64,000 nt of DNA. Source: Ceratodon purpureus (lineage: Eukaryota > Streptophyta > Bryopsida > Pseudoditrichales > Ditrichaceae). The number at the start of each line of letters is the position of its first letter. Position 1 is the stretch's first letter. A program made the position numbers and the translations under genes. The notes under the pieces were generated by a model that saw nothing but the letters and a program-made list of their open reading frames with translations, was not told where the DNA came from and made no database searches. The stretch lies in contig CM026428.1 of assembly GCA_014871385.1 (NCBI GenBank), forward strand, positions 13,890,041 to 13,954,040. Direction: 5' to 3'. Positions 46,574 to 58,623 of the stretch are shown here, one piece after another.

Positions 46574-48358
46574 CCCCTAAAGTTCTGAGGGTATTTTTCA
46601 TCAAAACTGCCTCCAAACAGCCCCTCTTCAAAGCAAGGTGGATTTTGCAAACTTGGGGTCGTTTTTAGAACATCTAATCAAAAGATCTTGTAGCTAACTT
46701 GTATGTCTACATGTCCACCAAATCTCACACACTCATTCTTCACCAATTGCCAGATCATAACATTCAAAGTAGAAAAACAAGTTTTTCTTCCTGCCAAAAA
46801 AGGGGACAGCAGAGTTTTGAAGGCCCAAAAAACCATTTTTTTGCAATATGGATTTTAGGGGTTTTGATGCACGTCAAAGAAGACTGAGTTAGCTAATTGT
46901 ATTGAGGAAATTATATTCAAAAAAGTTGTGGAAAGTTGCCAAAAAAATCATTTTCCGCTAGGGGTATATTGAAATTCACAAACAAAGGCCGTTTGTGGAC
47001 AATAAAAATAGCATATGAAAAAAAAATTGGATTAAAAATCCGGACGGTGGGAACATGCTCTACTGCCCTCTCTGAACATAGAAATTTTTATTTTTGAAAA
47101 ATATCAAAATCTCAATTTTTGGTGGAATTTCAAAGTTTCGTCTGTGGGCAGATTTTGGCAGTTTTGGGCAGTTTTTGGGCAGAATTTGCTGCATTCACAG
47201 TGGCTTATAAATATTCAGCAGCTGTCCAACGAGCAGCGTTTGACACTTAAACCTTCATAACTTTTGATCCCAATGTTGGAATTAACCCCTAAATTTCCTT
47301 GTGTTTTTGAGAGCTTGAATCCTCAAAACTGCCATTTTTTACTACTATGCCCTCCCGACGATATGAAACAATTTATTTATCTTTTTTTGGAAATTCAACC
47401 GTAAGATCTTGTACCTAACCCTACTTGAAAGAACTGATTCAAATTTCAACCGTTGGATGTTTTTCATTAGTGAGATCGTAGTGTTCAAAGTTTCAGCAGA
47501 TATTTTTTTGGGCCTTGGCCGAGAGGCATGGTGCAAATGGGCCAAAGGGAGACTTGATGATTATTACTTCAAACATTTTGGTCACATTTTTTTCCATGTA
47601 GCTAACTAGGTTAGGTATGCTCATGCAAAAATTTAGGTCAAAAAAATGCTTTTTAGACCTTCATAAAAATTATTTTCTATAAGAAGGTATAAAATTGACA
47701 AAATAGTAAAACATGCATTACAAAAACAATTTGTGAGCTAAAGAAAAATTGAACGGTGAGTAGGTACCTTCATAAATTTGTGATTTTCAAAAGAAAAAAA
47801 AATTCAAAAATTCAAAAATCTCAAATTTTGACAAATTTTTAAAGGAAAAATTCAAAAATTACTAAAAACTTTGAAGTTTGTCTTTGTAAGTTTTGGAGGC
47901 TGCCCTTGTAAAATTGGTAAACTTTTTGACTTGGGTCACTATGGAATTTGAATAGTAATTTGGTTATGAAAATATTTCAATTTTTGTTTTTGTAAAAAGA
48001 CCTAATTTTAGACTGCCCGTTTTGGATTTGAAACCTAAAATTTCTAGATGAAGGTTCTAAAATTGGAATTTGGCTTCAAAAATTTTACTACATAGACCTT
48101 ACCGTAAAGGGAGCATCCAGTAAAAATCTTGAAAAAAAATATTACTTTTAACCCCTCCATCTGGGCTGCCCGAAAGTGCAAAAACCCATTTTGGGTTTTA
48201 AGGATAGTTAGGGGTTAAAAAATAAAAATACCCACATGAAGATCTCCAAACGGCCCACCTTCAAGAAAAATTTCAGAAAATCCTTATATAAATTGCATTC
48301 ATAGGTACATACCCAAATTCCAAAAAAAGCCCAAATGTGGCAGATTGTCCTTTAGGGG
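46574..48358. mobile_element. TTAA-flanked MITE (piggyBac-like termini), outer nested copy
   Basis: Bounded by TTAA at 46570-46573 and 48359-48362; ends CCCCTAAAGTTCTGAGGG and GATTGTCCTTTAGGGG. 1785 bp including the inner copy (929 bp plus one TTAA); about 852 bp alone. Its left two-thirds match the copy at 60035-60865 closely (CATCAAAACTGCC, AGCAAGGTGGATTTTGCAAA, AGATCTTGTAGCTAACTT). It sits inside copy J. Confidence 0.85.
47286..48214. mobile_element. TTAA-flanked MITE (piggyBac-like termini), inner nested copy
   Basis: 929 bp between TTAA at 47282-47285 and 48215-48218. Ends CCCCTAAATTTCC and AAGGATAGTTAGGGG. Aligns along its length with the 13050-13992 copy, including AACCGTAAGATCTTGTACC and AACCGTTGGATG. 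It is inserted in the outer TTAA element. Confidence 0.85.
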
Positions 48359-48628
48359 TTAAGCGATTTTTCAGACATTTTTGGGGCGGAATATTACGAG
48401 GTTATTTTTCCTGCACAGAAAAATAGGGTTCTCAACGTATGGTCATTTAAAAATAAAATTTTGAGCAATATTGAACTTTGTACAATTTTTCAAAGTGAAA
48501 AGTGCTTCCGACCCAGAAGTCGATAATCTGCTTTAATTTACAAATTGAGTACATCTGTACTTTCAGAATCTAGAAATCAGGCCTGATCGACTATGGGTAC
48601 CTGGTCGACTATAGGTGTCTCTACCTTA

Positions 48629-50871
48629 ATCTAGAGTTTTTTGTCTTCCTACTGATATTCTATCCCATGTGTTGATGCCTCGTCCAAGTTATCACTGAAT
48701 CAGGTAGTTACTACTCAAAATCTGCTGATTCTGGATGTGTTGCAATCACAACTATCACTGACACACACATGTTATATGTGTACTCCCCCCTTACAGTGGT
48801 GATTGTGTACCTTTTCCTAGGGCAGTATGAATTCTATTGGGTCTATCACAAAGTTTGACATCTTCTAGCAGGTAAGTATTTCTGAGGTTTACCCCTAAAT
48901 TTTCACACTGTGTGCACGACCAAAAAAAATAAAAATAAAAAATGACGCCCTAAACAACTAATTCTAGTGCAAAGAGAACTCAATGCCTTTAAATCTAAAT
49001 TTAGAAATGACATCAACCATGTGCACATTTGCCATCGTCACTGCCTAGGATCATGTTTCATGAAATATGTACCTGAGATCAAAGTACAGGTCAGTTGCCA
49101 AATTATATACTTTGGTTATTGTCAATATTGTAATGCCATAGTAGAGTTTCCACCTATGGACAAGATATTTAAAATAAAATAAATTTCATCTTTCCAAAAA
49201 AATAAAAAAATATTTGGCTAACACCACTAGAAATGGACATGGATATCTGTAAATAGTAATACAGCACTTCATAATATTTTCATTTTTTGGGTCCATATAT
49301 ATTTTTAATATTTATTTTGAACAACCTTACTATGGTACTATGGTTCCTAAGTCCACAAACATGGGGTTATACTGGAAACTATACCAGATTTGCCACTTAG
49401 CAAACAAAATTATTATTTTTTGGAAAAAATAAGGGTTGCCTCTCAAAAGTTGAGTTTCTCAGTTATTATTTTTTGGAAAAATAAGGTTTGCCTCTCAAAA
49501 ATTGAGTTTCTCAATTATTATTTTTGAAGAAAAAATCAATAAGAAATAAACCTAGATGGTTAAAAGGTAAAAAAAAAAACGTTGCTAAAACTATTTATTC
49601 TATTTTATTTTTTGTCTTCACAATTTTTTATTCTTTTATTGACAACAGAGAAATTGACAATAATAATTCAACGGGGATGTGAAAGTACAGCAATGTAGTC
49701 CCCATAAGTTCTCATTGAAGCATGCATTTCATTACGATGGTTATGATTAGCACCGGTAGTGGTAATACTTGGTGGTAAAGAATGTGTTGTAAAAACCTCA
49801 ATTGATATTTTATTTTATTCTAAATCTCTGTAGTGAAATTTTTTATTTGGCGGCAAATTGAAGATGTATTTTGTATTCATGAATTTCACAAGAACTGAAC
49901 ATAAACTTCCTAGTGGAAACCATACTGAAATACGTCACCATTATCATTTAGCAAATTACATGGTTGATCATTAGTGTGCTGACTAACTGAAGTCTAGAAT
50001 GTAAGAAAATATTAGTAGCATCCTCTTTTGGTTGTCCTTTTTCTATCCAATCTAGATCTGATTGGCATGGAATATTGCACTCTGGCTGTGGCAGCATTGC
50101 AGTGCCTATGAAGCAGCCTCGCATGTAAACCCACTTCCAATGAACTGCAAACACTTGGTTGTGTCATATTTTGTCCACAAGGTGATTCATTAGTTGAGGG
50201 GTAGCCATGCTTTGAAAGCAGTCGGATACGCTCCAGGGTCCAAAGTTCCAAACCTGCTCTGAAACATGACAACTTGTTCGTGTAAACGTGTAAACTCTCT
50301 TTACATTTTGTCTTCAATCTCAAAAGGTCCACATCCAGCAAGTGGGACAATCTTCAAGGCCACGAGTTAACTCACAGGGAGAGCTGGAACTGAGACTTGG
50401 TCATTGCAATCAGACCGATCGAAGGAGGAGTTGTACGTAAAATGTACAGGCCCAGGTGATAATAGACAACTTATGTGAATTATCTGACACTATTACAGGT
50501 GCCAGCTAAGTCTAATTCTGTTGTTTCTTCAAGGTTGCCAGTGATGTAAATCGTGATTCAGGATTTTGGAAGCTCATAATCCTCTCATGAGTACGTTATG
50601 AGACCTGGTAGTTCTCCTCGAGCTCCGAAAGTGTTTAATCCTGAAAGTTGTTGGGTGCTGGATTATTTAAGCAGACAAGTGCTCTGCAGCTTAACATTAT
50701 TGTCAGTTTGCTTAGATTATGTTTCGAGACTTAGCAGCTTTACTACAAAAAGTGGAACAAACTCATCCATGAGTCTGATGAGTTTTTAACATTCTGTCTC
50801 TATCTCATTGTGTCCACTCTCACCAATGCACCAATGCACCAACGCACCAACGCACCAAGGTGCAGCCCTCA
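48629..50871. other. gene-free region
   Basis: No supportable gene. The frames at 49948-50350 on the minus strand have no motif. Short CACCAA(C/T)G repeats lie at 50820-50860, just before the pogo-type element. Confidence 0.3.
49410..49526. repeat. ~52-base tandem repeat, about 2.3 units
   Basis: Units begin TTATTATTTTTTGGAAAAA and contain TTGCCTCTCAAAA and TTGAGTTTCTCA. Part of the unit resembles the interior of the CCGTA-type element at 59328-59591. Confidence 0.8.
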
Positions 50872-52075
50872 TAAGGTATGTTGGCCTGTTCCCGTGACCC
50901 CCTCCATTCCCGAGCCCTAAAACAGGCTGTGAAGTGGCAACTTTCTTTTCTTGGCTTGATGTCAGCTGGACGGAATAGTGACATGGAGGATGATCATTTG
51001 TGTGAGGAGGACGGTTTTAGGTTGATGATCGGATGAAACTGTGGAGCAGTCTTTTAGTTTTATGATAGCAGTTGGGCGGCATTGAGGTGAAAGTAAGCTA
51101 GTCATCAAATGTCACGAGATTATGTTTTTAGAGCCTGAGTAGTGAATTTGTCCAGAATTTAGTGTAATTATGGGTGTGGCAGAGAGTATCTTAGGGAATG
51201 TAAACGGTTGCTTAAGGGCAACCGTCATCACGGAATTAGATTAATTCTCCTTTCAATCTCTTATGTATATTGTTACAGTGCAATGCAAAGTGGACACTCA
51301 TTGTGTGATTGATTTTGAATTGTGTTTGTGAGAAAAATTGTGTATGAAGCGCATGTGCTTGAGTAGTGAATTGAATCCACTGGGTGGTGAAGTGAAATCT
51401 TATGAATATTTGTGAGGGAGGAGAGTTTGAACAATTGGGAGAAGCTGTAGTGGAGGCACATGGCCGGCCAAGGAGGGTCGTAGGGGTGAATGTGTGGAGT
51501 GAATCTCAAAGTGGAGCCGCATCGAGAAGGTGGCAAACAGTTGGTTTAGGCGTGAGGGGAGGGACTGAATTGCACCGGCAATGGCATGGGGGTCTATTCA
51601 TAGGCAACACACTAGATATTCCGGCAGCAGTTGCGGCGTACAGGGTGATGCACACACACAATCAAATGCCGGGATCCAACAAGAGCTGCGATTGAGGGCA
51701 GGGGCCGTAGCTATAGTGAACCGGCCACATATATACAAGATCCTGCGGTGTGGAACAAGGAGCGAGGGAGGCTTCTCATGAGCAGCCAAGATCGACATTG
51801 ATGCATGAGACTGATCAGATGCGAGGTGTTGGCATAAGAGGGCCTCATCTTCGGAGCCAGGCAGGTGGGTTGCAAACTGCGGTGAATGCAGATTGACGTA
51901 GTTCGGGGAGTGAAGCTCCTCAGCATGGTCAGACTCGTGGTCGTGGACTAACTGTTTGGAGCAAGGGAGGGCCCCAGCTGCAGCATTTCGAGAGACAAGT
52001 CGGTGGCGAGAGGCGTCCTTCAATGATGGAGCAGCTGCGGGGGTAGCAGTTAGTCCGCCAAGCTATGCAGCCGCC

Positions 52076-54798
52076 ATGAGTGCATTCACCAACTTTAGAG
52101 TCAAAGGCACCTGCGGCACTGTACACGACGATGACAGCATTGCCATGGATGGCTTTGGAGCACAAGCGGGAAGACCTCAGTCAGCTCATGCACATCCTAG
52201 GAAGAGACCGAAAACTGGACAATGGACAAACGCAACATTGAAGGTAGCCATTTCAGTAGTAGAGGCTGGTGGAAACATAAAAACAACAGCAAGGTATTTT
52301 GACATACTTCCTACCTCATTAGTAGATCATGTTTATGGCAAGAATTTGAGTAGAAAAAAATGACCTCCTATAGTATTGAGTGAAGAAGAGGAGAGAGCAT
52401 TGAAGGCTTACATGAATAAGATGCAAGAGATTGGACATCCTTTGTCAATGCAGTAGCTGCGCTTGAAGGTAGCAACAATTGTGCAAGAGAGAGTGACACC
52501 TTTTAGGAATGGCATTCGTGGAGATAGCTGGATCAAGTGGTTCAAGAGACGACATCCAAATTTGACAATCACAAGTTCTCAAGGATTAAAATTTGCATGT
52601 GCAAAAGGGCTATGTCTAGAGAATGTGGCCTCATTTTACAAGAATCTACAGGACCTCTATAACACACATGGATGTACACCAAATCGGATTTGGAACTGTG
52701 ACGAAAGTGGAGTACAAGCAGGGAGAAATGGTGGAGGTTTAGTGTGGGCAAAGACGGGCTATAAAACAGTGCATTCCTTAATTCCTAACAACTATGAGTG
52801 GCTGACAATTCTATCATGCATCAGTGCAAGTAGAAACAACATTCTAGGGTTCTATATTTTTAGAGGCAAGAGAATGAGGAAGTACTACATTGAGCATTGT
52901 GAAGATGGAGCAAGCATGGCAATACAACCAGAAGGGTGGATGCACGCATTTCTTTTCTTACAATGGCTATCACATTTCATACAAGCATTAGAGCATCCCC
53001 AATCGGGCGCCATACAGCCACGCTAACGCAATATGCCGAGCCGCTAAAAAAAAAAAATACCCCAATAGTCTCTCCATTGTCCACGCTACCCTAGCGCGAC
53101 CCCGCCATACAGCCCCGGTCACGTCAAATTTTCTCCATATGCCGGGAGATAATGTCGACACGCCAAGCAAACGGCAAATTAATAAATGCTTGCCTCAGCT
53201 CGCGCATTGGCCGGGGCTCCCTGACACTAAGGGTCCACCACCGGACTAGCACGCACGTGGCGATGCGCAGCCAACGCGCAACCACCACGTCGGCACCGGG
53301 ACTTGATCCCGGGACCCCCTCAACTCTAAACCATTGGGGCGGTTCGCACGCTAAATTGACGTGCCACACCAAGAAGTCACGCCAAGCGCCGTTGGAGGGG
53401 CTGCTTGACGTGCAACGATTGGGGATGCCCTTAGAAAGCAGGGGTGGAGTCTCACCTACAAATTGGCACTTGCTTGATGTCGATGGACACAACTCTCACA
53501 TCGCTCTCCAAGTTGTGCACAAGGCCATGCAGGTGGAACTAGATATTGTGACCCTGCCATCACATACAAGCCATGCCTTGCAGCCTTTAGACGTTAGTGT
53601 GTTTGGGGGATTCAAAAAAGCATTCAGAAGATACATGAATGCATGGACATTAAGAAACAAGGGGCGAGGGGCTATCAAGTAGGTGCTGGCCCAGTAGGTG
53701 TCTCTTGCATAGCAGAAGGCACTATCACCTTCCAACATCTAGGTCGAGTTTTGAGCCACTGACATCTAGCCTTTCAACTGCAGTGCCGTTGACAGGCACA
53801 TTGCACCAAGTGAGCAATTCATCTGCAGCGAAGAGGTCGACTGGAGAGACCAAGACAAAGAGGACACATATCAGGACTCCGATGAGGAGGACAATGAAGA
53901 TGCAGATCACGACCCAACATTGGAAGCTCTGCAAGGTGAACGGATCTTGGACTCTTAGCCAGAGGGTCGGCACTTTTTTGTTGGACCCTTCAAGCTAGTC
54001 CTCAAGGGCAACCAGCCTGCCTCTGAGCCCCGACTCCATGATCAGGTTCTCTCCGCCGTTGAAGCGGCCCATGCTGATCCGATGTCATTCCTCTCTGAGT
54101 GGGGCGCTCGGTCACATGAGGTCCATGATCTTGATGTCCACAGACCTACGGTAGGATCTGCGCATTGCCCTGCCGTGGCACCAGGTCTCGCGAGCCCACC
54201 TCCACCTCAATCCGCGCCTCCCACTGCTCCTACAATAGACGGTTTCCTGTTGTTACTAGAAATTCATGTACAGCCATGGTGGCGACGAAGCCAGGAAGAA
54301 CCATTAGTCGACTACAGCAAGAGCATTTTAGTGACAAGTGAGGAACATTTGCAAGCTATGGAGTTGAAGGCAGAACGCAAAGAGCAAGCTTGGAAGGAGG
54401 CTGAACATTGGAAGCTTGAAGGGGAGAAGAAGAGAGAAACAAGGGTTATTGTAAAGCAACGCAAAGAAGAGGAGAAAATTCAACGGGCCTGTGACGCTCG
54501 TGCTAGAGAAGCCTTTGCACAAAAATGGATCACCAAAGCTATCAGAGAAGTAGGAGAGCGGCTGCAATGGCTTGTGAAAAATGTGCCTCCTCAAGCAAAT
54601 GGAGTTGAAGACAGACGGTTCTATGGAATGCTACTAGCGGTTTGCAAGGAGAACATGGCTAGGAGATTAGCAAAACGCAGAGCTGCAAAATCAAGAGAGA
54701 AGAGTGCGCATTTGGCCCTCCCTCCCAACCCACCTGCATGGGTGTTTTACTGCGATCTAGAATTTGTGGTTGCCCTTGAAGATTGCCAAGCCACATGA
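52076..54798 (+). pseudogene. pogo-type transposase (DDE superfamily), inactivated
   Basis: One frame can be followed from 52076 (or 51956) to 54798, apart from the MITE at 52991-53430. Domains: an N-terminal helix-turn-helix of the psq/CENP-B kind (52209-52330: KTTARYFDILPTSLVDHVYG), a second DNA-binding part (SWIKWFKRRHP), the catalytic core with the three acidic positions CDESG (Asp at 52700), DVDGHNSH (Asp at 53482) and QPLDVSVF (Asp at 53590), and a C-terminal charged coil (DYSKSILVTSEEHLQAMELK). Nine in-frame stops are present, all TAG or TGA (52361, 52454, 53680, 53695, 53710, 53740, 53752, 53767, 53956); I find no frameshift. Sequence after 53680 still reads like the conserved tail (VLAQ, VSLA, QKALSPSNI, ATDI, PFN) of this family. 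The reaction of the family is cut-and-paste transposition at TA. Confidence 0.85.
52991..53430. mobile_element. PIF/Harbinger-like MITE (TTA target), copy T, inside the pogo transposase
   Basis: 440 bp with TTA at 52988-52990 and 53431-53433. Left end GAGCATCCCCAATCGGGCG, right end ACGATTGGGGATGCCC. Much GC-richer than most of the window. It carries a perfect 5-bp stem with a 7-base loop (CCGGG ACTTGAT CCCGG, 53296-53312) like a tRNA T-arm. It splits the transposase frame between SHFIQAL and ESRGGVSPTNWH. Confidence 0.9.
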
Positions 54799-55339
54799 GG
54801 GTGAATGTTTGTGTTCGTTGGTGGAGGGATGATTCGGCACCACACAGCTCAGAGCGGAGGCCTAACTGTGGGAGGGCCTCAGCTGCCTCGCCGGAGCCTC
54901 AGCATGGCTACTGTTTTTGGCAGAGGCGCCCAACGGCTACCTCCTCGTAGGCTTGTCCGAGGCCGGAACCTCCATGGCCATGCATGGCCCCCTTATAGCA
55001 CTGTAATTCAAGATTTCGGCGCGGTTTTTGACATCCTCGAGGACAGAGATAGGCTCCTGTCCTTCATGACCATATGTGAGACGTGTCGTGGTTTTCAGAA
55101 GGAGGGAGGGTAGTTTTTTCAGTTCCATATGACATGAATGGGATATTTTGAGGACAGTTATAGGTAGACTTACTTATTTCCATATGCGCATGTGCATCAC
55201 TAGAATCTAGGAGTGACCTGCTTTTATTTAGGCAAACTTAGGTTTGGGGATAGGAGACTACTCCACAGGACTTCAAAATTCCAGTATAAATACATACTTA
55301 ATCCAAATTAAAGGGCCGGGAATAGGCCGGCATACCTTA

Positions 55340-57372
55340 AATTCATTTTCGTGAATGTGCTGGGATAGGCAACAGATACTATTCTGTGTAACTAATGGCG
55401 TTTCATAATAGGGGCTAAGGACTGAGGGCCAAGTGATTTCAGCAATTTCAATGATCTAGAGCTAAAATCGGCCCGTAGGCCTTCACACTAGAGGCCAAGG
55501 GTTAAGCGTCGAAGGCCTTGAAAATGCCTACATGGCAGTACTGTTTGAGAGTTTTGGCGCTAAGAGTTTGGCACCTCAAGGAAAGTTTGAATTGAACGAG
55601 AATAGAAACCCAAACTCTTGCCAAGGGCCAAATTCTTTTTCATTAATATATTTAGATAATTACAAATTCAATATTTTAATATTTTTCTACAACTCCAAAA
55701 CTTGACCCTTTAACATACTTTGATCTTCATTAGTTCAACCCTTGGTATGTGTGAGACACGCCCCTAACTTTATCTACCATAGTACCACATAGGAGTCATA
55801 ACCATCAAGCAAAAATTGATTTATTATGAAAATATATTTTTCACCTCTCCAAGTGATTTTGTGATTTTCTAATAGCAAAAATTAAATAAATGTGTCTTTA
55901 AATTGCTCACAAGTAACTAAAACTTTAATTTGTTTTTATTTATCTGTTCAGCCTTATTAATATGGAATTTTTGTTTTTTTATAACAAATATATGCAATCC
56001 TTCTTATTATATTGTGGCATAGAAGAAAAAAGTTATATTTCATTTGTGTTTATTATGATATCAATCAAATTCAAGTGTCTTATTTATAGGCAATTTCTAT
56101 TTGAAAACATCGAAATGATACTCCTCTTTGCAATCATTGATTAGTTTTTTGAAATGTTGCATTCTTTTACTAGATTTATAGAGGTTGCTATGGTGTTTAT
56201 TAAGAGACTTGTACAGTACAACCAGGATGGAGTCCCCAAGGCTCCAAATCTGACTTGGGGATAAATTAAGTACCCATATTCATAGATTTCAAATATTTTC
56301 ACCTTGTACGGATCTAAGGGTGCGATCTCCCTAGGCCACCTCGGTTTCTTAGTTGAAATCCTGTGGTAAGAAATATACATCTTGATTGATAGAGACAATA
56401 TTGAGGACAGCCCTATGGACGTTGAACTCTGAACTGCAGTAGTTTGGTTGGAAGTTGATACAGGGTCATGCATTCTTCCAGAACGATACCAGATAAGGGC
56501 ATGCAATGGAGGCCGGCCGCACAAATTGCCAAACAAGGGTGCACATCAGGGTCCACCAGCACGAAGAGTTGAAGACAATCTCAGAACACTAGGCTCCAAC
56601 ATGAGCTGTAAGTTTGGAAGGGCAACAACTAGGACTGAAGAGCCACTTGACGAGGTTCCCAGGCTACTTCTAGTTTACCTCATTTTAACTTAGAACAATA
56701 ACAAGGCATGGAAGCACTTGTTGGACTAGGTATTGGCACATATCTCAAAGTTACAAGTAGCAGGAACATGGACACTACTGCAATTACACCACACTCTATG
56801 CAAACTTAATTCAGTAGGAGTCAGACAGCCCTCTTAACATCTAGCTTAAAAGTTTGTAATCTAGTAACAATGTTGCAGCTCATGGCTCATGAGTCATGCA
56901 TACCTCCGTTCGGATTTCTAATCAGTGACACTTAGAATGGGCTATTAACAGCATAATGATATAACCTTGCTCTGCGGCTGAAATCCAACACCCTCTTCAT
57001 TCTAATCTACAGGATGACAGATCTTGATCCTCAGGCTCCCAATTTGGCCTGTATGATCTTTGTTCCAAGAAGGAATCATGTTTGTGTGGATGCATTTCAG
57101 GCATTGTTACAGTGTGTTTTCATGTGACCATGGAATCCAACTTTTATAAATATATGTATCAAGGTGATTTCAATTTTACATGTGAACTTGTTTCACATGA
57201 ATAAACATGTGTTTTGGTGCCCGGGATGAAAGGGATGAAGAGGTGAAAGAGATGAAGAGGTGGAAGGGATGAAGAGCGGTTGGTTTGGGAACTGTTAAGG
57301 TCTGGGGTTGAGTTTGAGGACTCTAGTAGGATTGTATTTTATCTTCATCGTAAAAATAAAAATAAAAATAAT
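55340..57372. other. gene-free region
   Basis: No supportable gene. A purine-rich repeat (GGGATGAAGAGGTG units) lies at 57224-57275. A VDTGS string in the frame at 56448-56693 is isolated and not treated as a protease. Confidence 0.3.
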
Positions 57373-57376
57373 TTAA

Positions 57377-58462
57377 CCCCTAAAGCACCAGCTCAACAGT
57401 TTTGGTATGATTTAGGATTCGGTCAGGCTCCCTATGAGGCAAATTTTATCAGATGTGGCTGTAACTTTGGCACAGCATGGGAAATTGTCATATCTTTCTA
57501 GCAAGACCAAATTTTACTTCCATCAGTCTTGTAGTTAAGAAATAATTGGTGTTTAAAGATCAAAATCCAATTCAGGGCAGCTCGGGCAGGTTTGTGGTCG
57601 ATGGGAGTGGTGTACCAAATCTGTGAAAGTCTAGAGTGACTTCCACATGATCCTTTCTGAAATCGTTTCACAATTTTTTTTTAAACTTGATTTTGAAAAA
57701 TCCAACCGATGAATCTTGTTCAGTGCCATCCAATTAGTCTGCTAGCCAAGTTTTGTAAATTTTGACCGTACGGATCTTGAGATATACTCAGTCAAAGTTT
57801 CAAGTTTCATAAAAACTGTCAAGACAGATCAAGAGTGATTGGGTCACCTTCATCACCCATTTTTCCTTCACCATTTTCTCCTCCTAAACCACAATATATG
57901 CTGTAAAATTCATATCTATTTTGGATTTATTTATTTTTTGGATTTCTTTCCTTTACAATTTCTGTTCCATACAAATGCATGTATATACACCGTTCAGATT
58001 CCCAAAAATTGATGATCTTCTTAGGCATTTGTAGTGTGGAAAAAGAGTCAGTGTATATGCATTTCATTTGACTCCCGTCACTAGAAATGTGGTTTTCCAA
58101 TGCTTTTGTGTGTTGTATTGTCTTCAATTTTTTAGCATACTCTCAATTCACTTTAGAATCCAAAACTGAAGAGCCTCCACCCATGCGATCTTAAAAAATG
58201 GACTCTTTTACTCTCCGAAGTGTGGCTGTCCCTGCCGGGCATGACCAAAAAAAACTTTTCACTCAGATTCAAACCTTACGATCTTTCAAACGGTGAGGAG
58301 TTACACTCTAAAATTTTGTGTACACATACATGTACAAGTAAGGTACTAGATCCTACGGTTAGATTCTCCAAAATACGTTCAAGTTTGCATAATTCTACCT
58401 TGAACTAAAACAGGGCAGATTTGTGTCAGAATTTGGGATTTTATGGCCAAATGCTTTAGGGG
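57377..58462. mobile_element. TTAA-flanked MITE (piggyBac-like termini), copy P
   Basis: 1086 bp between TTAA at 57373-57376 and 58463-58466. Ends CCCCTAAAGCACC and AAATGCTTTAGGGG. Internal sequence is largely its own but holds several variants of the family motif (AACCGATGAATCTTG, GACCGTACGGATCTTG, AACCTTACGATCTTTC). No coding sequence. Confidence 0.85.
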
Positions 58463-58623
58463 TTAAACAAGTTAAAACTTGCTTCTTGGCTGGGTAAGGG
58501 TCTGATCAGGGTATCCCTTCCCGAAAATTTAGCACTTGGTCACATTACAGTAGCAAAAGGACAATGTGTTTAAGGTTTTTTTATTGAAACAAATATTCAT
58601 GCATTTTATAAGTTTATACTTAA

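Larger units (their letters stand above)
46544..48626. mobile_element. TA-flanked AGGT-type MITE, copy J, split by nested insertions
   Basis: Left end AGGTAGAGGAACCTAAAGTC at 46544, right end GTCGACTATAGGTGTCTCTA then CCT at 48626, TA flanks. Total 2083 bp, of which about 1.79 kb is the TTAA element inserted near its left end. Without it the element is about 290 bp, like copy H (284 bp), to which its right part aligns. Confidence 0.85.
50874..55337 (+). mobile_element. pogo-type (Tc1/mariner superfamily) DNA transposon with decayed transposase
   Basis: 4464 bp flanked by TA (50872-50873, 55338-55339). Left end AGGTATGTTGGCCTGTTCCC, right end GGGAATAGGCCGGCATACCT; 22-base inverted repeats with about 4 mismatches. 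It carries a DDE_1/CENP-B-like transposase on the + strand and a 440-bp Harbinger-like MITE at 52991-53430; without it the element is about 4.0 kb. About 1.1 kb of non-coding 5' DNA precedes the transposase. Ends and target match the small AGGT-type MITEs, which makes this the likely source of their transposase when it was active. Confidence 0.9.

Noticed and set aside
52361-53769. Stop codons in the pogo transposase explained by RNA editing or recoding
   Set aside because: U-to-C editing of stops is known from plant organelle transcripts, not from nuclear transposons, and would not restore Trp codons; decay of a silenced copy is simpler.
56448-56693. VDTGS string suggesting a retroviral-type aspartic protease
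   Set aside because: Isolated five-residue match in a short frame with no other retroelement part nearby.
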